64,000 nucleotides of DNA from Geodermatophilus poikilotrophus (GTDB taxonomy: Bacteria > Actinomycetota > Actinomycetes > Mycobacteriales > Geodermatophilaceae), in the NCBI RefSeq assembly GCF_900111455.1, contig NZ_FOIE01000008.1:124001-188000 (forward strand), given 5' to 3'. The notes beneath the pieces are model-generated. The model had not been told where the DNA came from, did not search any database, and worked only from the letters and a program-made list of their open reading frames with translations. Both the position numbers and the translations under genes were made by a program. Each line of letters opens with the position of its first letter. The first letter of the stretch is position 1. Below, piece after piece: positions 55,202 through 64,000 of this stretch.

Positions 55202-55226
55202 CCGGGCGGGGAGTACCCCCGCCCGG
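55202..55226 (-). terminator. Hairpin between fusA and tuf
   Basis: CCGGGCGGGG pairs with CCCCGCCCGG, five bases after the fusA stop region; may allow differential tuf expression. Confidence 0.5.
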
Positions 55227-55230
55227 CGGG

Positions 55231-57330
<2,100 letters not shown>

Positions 57331-57429
57331 GGATCTCTCCTCTGTGGATCGGGTCCGCGTACGGGGTCCGGGTGGTGGCCCGGAGCGCCCGCCGGCCGCG
57401 GGGGCCGGCAGAGCCGGCCGGGGTGGCAC

Positions 57430-57900
57430 TTACCAGCGGTAGTGCGCGAAGGCCTTGTTGGACTCGGCCATCTTGTGGGTGTCCTCGCGACGCTTCACCG
57501 CGGCACCGAGACCGTTGCTCGCGTCGAGCAGCTCGTTCATCAGCCGCTCGGTCATGGTCTTCTCGCGGCGGGCCCGGCTGTACTGGATCAGCCAGCGCAG
57601 GCCGAGGGTGGTGCTGCGCGAGGCGCGGACCTCGACCGGGACCTGGTAGGTCGCACCACCGACGCGGCGGCTGCGGACCTCGAGGGCCGGCTTGACGTTG
57701 TCCAGCGCACGCTTGAGGGTGACGACCGGGTCGGTGTCGGTCTTGGTGCGGCAGCCCTCGAGGGCGCCGTAGACGATCGCCTCGGCGACCGAGCGCTTGC
57801 CGTCGACGAGCACCTTGTTGACCAGCTGGGTCACCAGCGGTGACTGGTACACCGGGTCGGCGACCAGCGGGCGGCGCGGTGCGGGGCCCTTGCGCGGCAT
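57430..57900 (-). CDS. rpsG: 30S ribosomal protein S7
   Basis: 156 residues from ATG 57900, one base after rps[21 protein letters not shown]; ends NKAFAHYRW. Represses the str operon in other bacteria. Confidence 0.97.
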   Translation of the reverse strand: MPRKGPAPRRPLVADPVYQSPLVTQLVNKVLVDGKRSVAEAIVYGALEGCRTKTDTDPVVTLKRALDNVKPALEVRSRRVGGATYQVPVEVRASRSTTLGLRWLIQYSRARREKTMTERLMNELLDASNGLGAAVKRREDTHKMAESNKAFAHYRW

Positions 57901-57901
57901 G

Positions 57902-58276
57902 TCAGCTCTTCTCCTTCTTCGCGCCGTACCGGCTGCGAGCCTGCTTGCGGTTGCGGACACCCTGGGTGTCGAGCGAACCGCGGATGATCTTGTAGCGCAC
58001 GCCGGGGAGGTCCTTCACGCGACCGCCGCGCACGAGCACCATCGAGTGCTCCTGCAGGTTGTGGCCGACGCCCGGGATGTAGGCGGTCACCTCGATGCCA
58101 CTGGTGAGGCGGACGCGAGCGACCTTGCGCAGCGCCGAGTTCGGCTTCTTCGGCGTCGTCGTGTACACGCGGGTGCACACGCCGCGACGCTGAGGGGAGC
58201 CCTTCAGCGCCGGGGTCTTGGTCTTCTCGACCTTGTCCTCGCGGCCCTTGCGGACCAGCTGGTTGATCGTGGGCAT
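57902..58276 (-). CDS. rpsL: 30S ribosomal protein S12
   Basis: 124 residues from ATG 58276. [19 protein letters not shown] and [12 protein letters not shown] carry the wild-type lysines at the positions that change in streptomycin resistance. First gene of the str operon. Confidence 0.98.
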   Translation of the reverse strand: MPTINQLVRKGREDKVEKTKTPALKGSPQRRGVCTRVYTTTPKKPNSALRKVARVRLTSGIEVTAYIPGVGHNLQEHSMVLVRGGRVKDLPGVRYKIIRGSLDTQGVRNRKQARSRYGAKKEKS

Positions 58277-58826
58277 GGGTGGCCTGGATCTCCTACCTGC
58301 GCTGGGTCGTGCTGTGGACGGTGCTCTGCTGTGCCGGGTGCCGGTCCTGCCGGGCCGTACCCACCTCCGGTCGTGACCCACCACCGGTCCCCGCGGTCGG
58401 GCGTGTCGCCCTCCCCAGGACCGGCCGGCGGTTGGAACCGGATCGGTCGCCCCCCGCGACTCGGCGCCACCACCTGTCAGCAGGCGCACCGCGAACGGGA
58501 GCAGGCCCAGGGCACCCTGGGCACGGCTGACCACGATACCCGCGTGCCGGAGACCGGTCAAAGCCGGGTCCACCACAGCTCGGCGGGCGGGGTCGAGCCC
58601 TGTCCACCGGGGGGTACGCCGGGGTCAACGTCGTCCGGGGCGCCTCGTGTTCCCGGCGGACGGACCCGGCGCGGGCCGGGGGTGGCGCGACTGTAACGGC
58701 TCCCGGCGGGGGACGGGTCGCACGCCTGCCCGACACCCCGGGACGAGGAGAACGGCCTCGCGCGACTGTCGGACCCCGGCCCTACGGTCGGTGCCAGGAC
58801 GCCCACCCACCGCCACCGGAGGACCC
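58277..58826. promoter_or_regulatory. 550-base intergenic region with the str promoter and long leader
   Basis: No gene is supported here. The str promoter at 58533-58561 predicts a leader of about 250 bases before rpsL, long enough for an autoregulatory fold. On the plus strand TACGGT at 58781-58786 region could serve the protease gene, which also has GGAGGACCC before its GTG. Small open frames on either strand lack coding features. Confidence 0.5.
58533..58561 (-). promoter_or_regulatory. str operon promoter
   Basis: Minus-strand -35 TTGACC (58556-58561) and -10 TATCGT (58533-58538) separated by exactly 17 bases, the best sigma-70-like match found in the window. Confidence 0.75.
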
Positions 58827-59801
58827 GTGCACGTCGACCTCGCCCGCGAGCTCAAGGCCCACCTGTCGGCCCGGCTGGCCCGCTCCGCCGAGCCGGTGAC
58901 GGCCAGCGACGCCGGCGGCCCGCGGTGGGCGCGCCCCGCCCTGGGGCTGGCACCCGTCGCCCCGGGTCAGGCGCACCTGGCCATCCGGCTGGCGGCCAAG
59001 GAGGACGCCGACGTGCTCCTCGCGGGCCTGGACGACGCGGTGCTCGGGGAGGTCGACGTCCGCGTCATCGGCGCCGTCCGGGCACTCTCCTCCCCCACGC
59101 CCGAGGAGCTCCAGCAGCGCGTGCGGCCGCTGTTCCCGGGGCTGTCCATCGCGCACCCCGCGGTCTCGGCGGGGACGCTGGGGGGCTTCGTCCGGGTCGG
59201 CGGCCGGCTCGCCGTCCTGTCGAACAACCACGTGCTGGCCGCCGCCGACGCCGCCTCGGTCGGCGACCCGGTGCTGCAGCCCGGCCCGGCCGACGGCGGG
59301 GACCCGGCGACCGACCGGGTGGCCACGCTGACGGCCTTCGAGCGGTTCACCGCGGAAGGCCGGGCGAACCTGGTCGACGCCGCGGTGGCGGTCGTCGACG
59401 CCGAGGTGCCCCTGGAGCCGGGCCGGCTGCCCGGGGGGCCGCTCGGTGCCGAGCCCCTGCAGGTCGACGACGTCGAGCCCGACGACCAGGTGGAGAAGGT
59501 CGGGCGCACCACGGGTCACACCGTCGGGCGGGTCAGCGCCGTCGAGGTCGACGGCGTGGCCGTCCAGTACGACCGGGCGATCTACACCTTCGACGACCAG
59601 CTCGAGATCGACGGCGTCACGGGCGGCTTCAGCGCCGGTGGCGACAGCGGCTCGGTCATCTGGCGCAGCGCCGACCGCGCTCCGCTGGGCCTGCTCTTCG
59701 CGGGCAGCGAGACGGGCGGACGCGCGGGCGGCGGGGTCACCTTCGCCAACCCGCTCGCGACCGTGCTGTCGGTCCTCGACCTCCGGTGGGTCGCCTCCTA
59801 G
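58827..59801 (+). CDS. Trypsin-fold serine protease without signal peptide
   Basis: 324 residues from GTG 58827 after GGAGGACCC. The triad is recognisable: His in LSNNHVLAAAD, Asp in LVDAAVAVVD, Ser in GGDSGSVIWR. The N-terminus lacks a secretion signal, so it may be cytoplasmic. Residues about 45-90 (GQAHLAIRL ending DVRVIGAVRAL) look like a small beta domain, found alone in the next gene. It resembles NAL1-like bacterial peptidases. Target unknown. Confidence 0.8.
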   Translation: MHVDLARELKAHLSARLARSAEPVTASDAGGPRWARPALGLAPVAPGQAHLAIRLAAKEDADVLLAGLDDAVLGEVDVRVIGAVRALSSPTPEELQQRVRPLFPGLSIAHPAVSAGTLGGFVRVGGRLAVLSNNHVLAAADAASVGDPVLQPGPADGGDPATDRVATLTAFERFTAEGRANLVDAAVAVVDAEVPLEPGRLPGGPLGAEPLQVDDVEPDDQVEKVGRTTGHTVGRVSAVEVDGVAVQYDRAIYTFDDQLEIDGVTGGFSAGGDSGSVIWRSADRAPLGLLFAGSETGGRAGGGVTFANPLATVLSVLDLRWVAS

Positions 59802-59804
59802 CGA

Positions 59805-59866
59805 GGGGACTCCCCTGCCCCACAGCCACGCGCGAGTCCGCGGCGGGCCCTGCAGGGGAGCGGCCC
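59805..59866 (+). repeat. Gene-end structured repeat, copy J (after the protease gene)
   Basis: Plus-strand copy. Arms CTCCCCTGC (59810-59818) and GCAGGGGAG (59852-59860) are fully complementary; the tip is degenerate. It starts three bases after the stop. Confidence 0.72.
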
Positions 59867-59943
59867 GTCCCTCCTCCCGTCTGCAGGCCCGGGGCGGGGC
59901 CCCGGCCGGGGCCGACGGCCTGTCATCCGGCCGCTCGACAGGG

Positions 59944-59949
59944 CACCAT
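59944..59949 (+). promoter_or_regulatory. Candidate -10 (CACCAT) of the small gene
   Basis: Six bases before ATG 59956; no SD visible. Confidence 0.3.
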
Positions 59950-59955
59950 GGGCGC

Positions 59956-60171
59956 ATGACCGACCGCGCGTCCGCCCGAGCCGCGAAGAGCGCCCTCAGC
60001 CACCGGCTGGCGGCCGATCCGGGGGTCGTGGGTGTCGGGCTGGCCCGTCGGGACAGCGGTTACGTCGTCAAGGTCGACCTGGCCGACGCGCACGCGGCCG
60101 AACGCGTGCCCGGGGACGTCGACGGCGTCCGGGTGGTCACCGAGGTCGTCGGGGTCGTCCGCCCGCTCTGA
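59956..60171 (+). CDS. Small protein resembling the protease N-terminal domain
   Basis: 71 residues. After a basic helix (ASARAAKSALSHRLAA) comes DPGVVGVGLARRDSGYVVKV and VDGVRVVTEVVGVVRPL. The GVVGVG opening and the closing V-x-G-V-R pattern recur in N-terminal domains of NAL1-like peptidases and in the preceding protease (HLAIRL to IGAVRAL). It may be a stand-alone regulatory domain, perhaps an inhibitor or chaperone of the protease. Inferred from adjacency and similarity by eye. Confidence 0.65.
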   Translation: MTDRASARAAKSALSHRLAADPGVVGVGLARRDSGYVVKVDLADAHAAERVPGDVDGVRVVTEVVGVVRPL

Positions 60172-60173
60172 CG

Positions 60174-60280
60174 GAGGACCTCCCCGCCCCCCTCGCAGGC
60201 CCGTGGCGGGCCCCTGCAGGGAGGCCGCCCCCCTCCCGGCCCTCGCAGGCTCGCGGTGCGCCCCTGCGGGAGGGCCGACC
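60174..60280 (+). repeat. Gene-end structured repeat, tandem copies K1 and K2
   Basis: K1 (60174-60227): arms CCTCCC and GGGAGG. K2 (60228-60280): arms CCCTCCCG (60231-60238) and CGGGAGGG (60267-60274), with the opposite-strand tip GAGCCTGCGAG. K1 begins two bases after the TGA. Confidence 0.7.
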
Positions 60281-60345
60281 TCAACCACCACTCGATACGG
60301 TCGGCGGCGGCGCCAACGGTGGCGCCGTCGACCCGAGGAGTGGAC

Positions 60346-61389
60346 GTGCGCATCGGCATCCAGGCCAGCTACAGCGGGGGGTTCCACCAGACCGCCGCGG
60401 AGATCCGTGAGCTCGAGTCGGCGGGCCTCGACCTCGCGACGGTCGCGGAGGTCTACACCTTCGACGCCGTCAGCCAGCTGGGCTACCTGGCCGCGGTGAC
60501 CGACCGGGTCGAGCTGATGAGCGGGATCTTCCCGATCTACAGCCGCACCCCTGCCCTGACGGCCATGACCGCCGCCGGCCTGGACTTCGTCTCCGACGGC
60601 CGCTTCACCCTCGGGCTCGGCGCCTCCGGCCCCCAGGTCATCGAGGGCTGGCACGGCGTCCCCTACGACGCGCCGCTGCAGCGCACCCGCGAGGTCGTGG
60701 AGATCTGCCGGCAGGTGTGGCGCCGGGAGCGGCTGGTCCACGAGGGCCCCAAGTACACGGTCCCGCTGCCGGCGGAGCAGGGCACCGGCCTGGGCAAGCC
60801 GCTCAAGCTCATCAACACCCCGGTGCGCGACCGGATCCCGGTCATGCTCGCCGCCCTCGGCCCCAAGAACGTCGAGCTGGCCGCCGAGATCGCCGAGGCG
60901 TGGGAGCCGATCTTCTTCATGCCGGAGCGGGCGGGCTCCGTGTGGGGGGACTCGCTGGCCGCAGGGAAGGCCGCGCGGGACCCGGCCCTGGGTGACCTGC
61001 AGATCGTGGTCGGCGTCCCGGTCGCCATCGGGGACGACGTGGAGCCCATGCTGGACCTGGTCCGGCCACAGCTGGCGCTCTACATCGGCGGCATGGGTGC
61101 GCGCGGCAGGAACTTCTACAACGACCTGGCCTGGCGGTACGGCTACGAGGACGAGGCCCGCACCATCCAGGACCTGTACCTCGACGGCAGGAAGGACGAG
61201 GCGGCCGCCGTCGTCCCCGAGGAGCTCGTGCGGGCGGTGTCCCTGGTCGGCCCCGAGTCGCACGTCGCCGAACGCGTCGCCGCCTTCCGGGAGGCCGGCG
61301 TCACCACGCTGCTGCTGCAGCCCCTCGACGACAGCCCCGAGAGCCGGCTGCGGACGGTCGAGACCATGCGGAAGGTCGTTGACCGGTGA
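60346..61389 (+). CDS. LLM-class F420-dependent oxidoreductase
   Basis: 347 residues from GTG 60346 with GAGG five to ten bases upstream; GTG 60340 is an alternative. The luciferase-like barrel shows IGIQASYSGGFHQTAAEI, VELMSGIFPIYSRTPALTAM and DGRFTLGLGASGPQVIEGWH, as in the mycobacterial F420 families. The substrate is unknown. It converges on rpoC. Confidence 0.9.
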   Translation: MRIGIQASYSGGFHQTAAEIRELESAGLDLATVAEVYTFDAVSQLGYLAAVTDRVELMSGIFPIYSRTPALTAMTAAGLDFVSDGRFTLGLGASGPQVIEGWHGVPYDAPLQRTREVVEICRQVWRRERLVHEGPKYTVPLPAEQGTGLGKPLKLINTPVRDRIPVMLAALGPKNVELAAEIAEAWEPIFFMPERAGSVWGDSLAAGKAARDPALGDLQIVVGVPVAIGDDVEPMLDLVRPQLALYIGGMGARGRNFYNDLAWRYGYEDEARTIQDLYLDGRKDEAAAVVPEELVRAVSLVGPESHVAERVAAFREAGVTTLLLQPLDDSPESRLRTVETMRKVVDR

Positions 61390-61474
61390 GCGCAGCCGCT
61401 TCCGTCACGTGACAGAGGGGCGACGACCGCCGGGGCGCCGCCCTGGCTGGTCACCGTGGGCGCCGGACAGCGCA

Positions 61475-61508
61475 GAGGGCCCCGCAGGCGTTCGCCTGCG
61501 GGGCCCTC
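61475..61508. terminator. Hairpin between the oxidoreductase and rpoC
   Basis: GAGGGCCCCGCAGGCG pairs perfectly with its complement across TT (16 bp). It ends the rightward transcript and backs up repeat copy L. Confidence 0.7.
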
Positions 61509-61517
61509 CTCACGTTG

Positions 61518-61582
61518 CTGGAACGGCCTCCCTCAGGGCCCCACCGCGAGCGTGCGAGCGGTGGGGGGAGGGAGGTCCTCCC
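61518..61582 (-). repeat. Gene-end structured repeat, copy L (after rpoC)
   Basis: Arms CCTCCCTC (61527-61534) and GAGGGAGG (61568-61575), inner CCCCACCGC/GCGGTGGGG, tip GAGCGTGCGAG. Directly abuts the rpoC TGA; the cleanest copy. Confidence 0.8.

Positions 61583-64000
<2,418 letters not shown>

Noticed and set aside
58558..58806. Small minus-strand frames in the str leader as leader peptides
   Set aside because: They lie mostly upstream of the predicted transcription start and are Pro/Arg/Gly-rich with no ribosome site.

Overview
This 64 kb window is chromosomal core from a very high-GC actinobacterium. Gene content and order (WhiD-type WhiB next to a BldM-like regulator and guaB, GuaB3, GroES with a histidine-tailed GroEL1, alr to tsaD, complete str/S10/spc/alpha ribosomal clusters) fit the Geodermatophilaceae and relatives (Blastococcus, Modestobacter, Geodermatophilus). 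The family assignment is inferred from gene order and base composition, not from a search.

Layout. 1-431: end of a PIG-L deacetylase. 438-1889: an AT-richer, broken P-loop ATPase gene. 1955-5129: a LiaRS/PspC-type envelope-stress module, with kinase and regulator divergent from two membrane proteins. 5187-10920: glutamate dehydrogenase and the guaB-guaB3-guaA purine genes. 11045-13071: DUF5319 protein, BldM-like orphan regulator and WhiD. 13141-16034: a small unknown gene, then groEL and groES under a CIRCE operator. 16087-17352: a methyltransferase. 17366-25277: a tightly coupled cell-wall/t6A operon (acpS, nnr, alr, hydrolase, uracil-DNA glycosylase, tsaE, NUDIX, tsaB, rimI, tsaD). 25421-29573: glmS, glmM, rpsI, rplM. 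29720-34792: carbonic anhydrase and a molybdenum-cofactor block (moeA-moaC-mogA, fdhD, mobA) plus an NAD(P)-binding protein. 34812-58276: truA and, transcribed leftward, alpha, secY-adk-map, spc, S10 and str operons. 58827-61389: three rightward genes (a trypsin-fold protease, a small homologue of its N-terminal domain, an F420-type oxidoreductase) lying between the str operon and rpoC. 61583-64000: rpoC, cut by the window edge.

How it works together. Most of the window builds ribosomes, RNA polymerase, translation factors, tRNA t6A, cell-wall precursors and purines. Stop/start overlaps of 1-4 bases are common, so translation coupling is widespread. The ribosomal block is broken by strong hairpins at 38075-38142, 43360-43400, 47826-47859 and 53903-53938, suggesting several transcription units with polarity control.

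Most unusual signal: at least twelve copies of a structured intergenic element sit right behind stop codons of unrelated genes (guaA, the DUF5319 gene, groES, tsaD, glmS, rpoA, map, rpsN, the protease, its small neighbour, rpoC). Outer stem arms differ between copies but stay complementary, and most copies keep the tip GAGCNNGCGAG or a close variant. This pattern of compensatory change points to selection on RNA (or cruciform) structure. No rRNA, tRNA, CRISPR array, transposase or prophage gene was seen.
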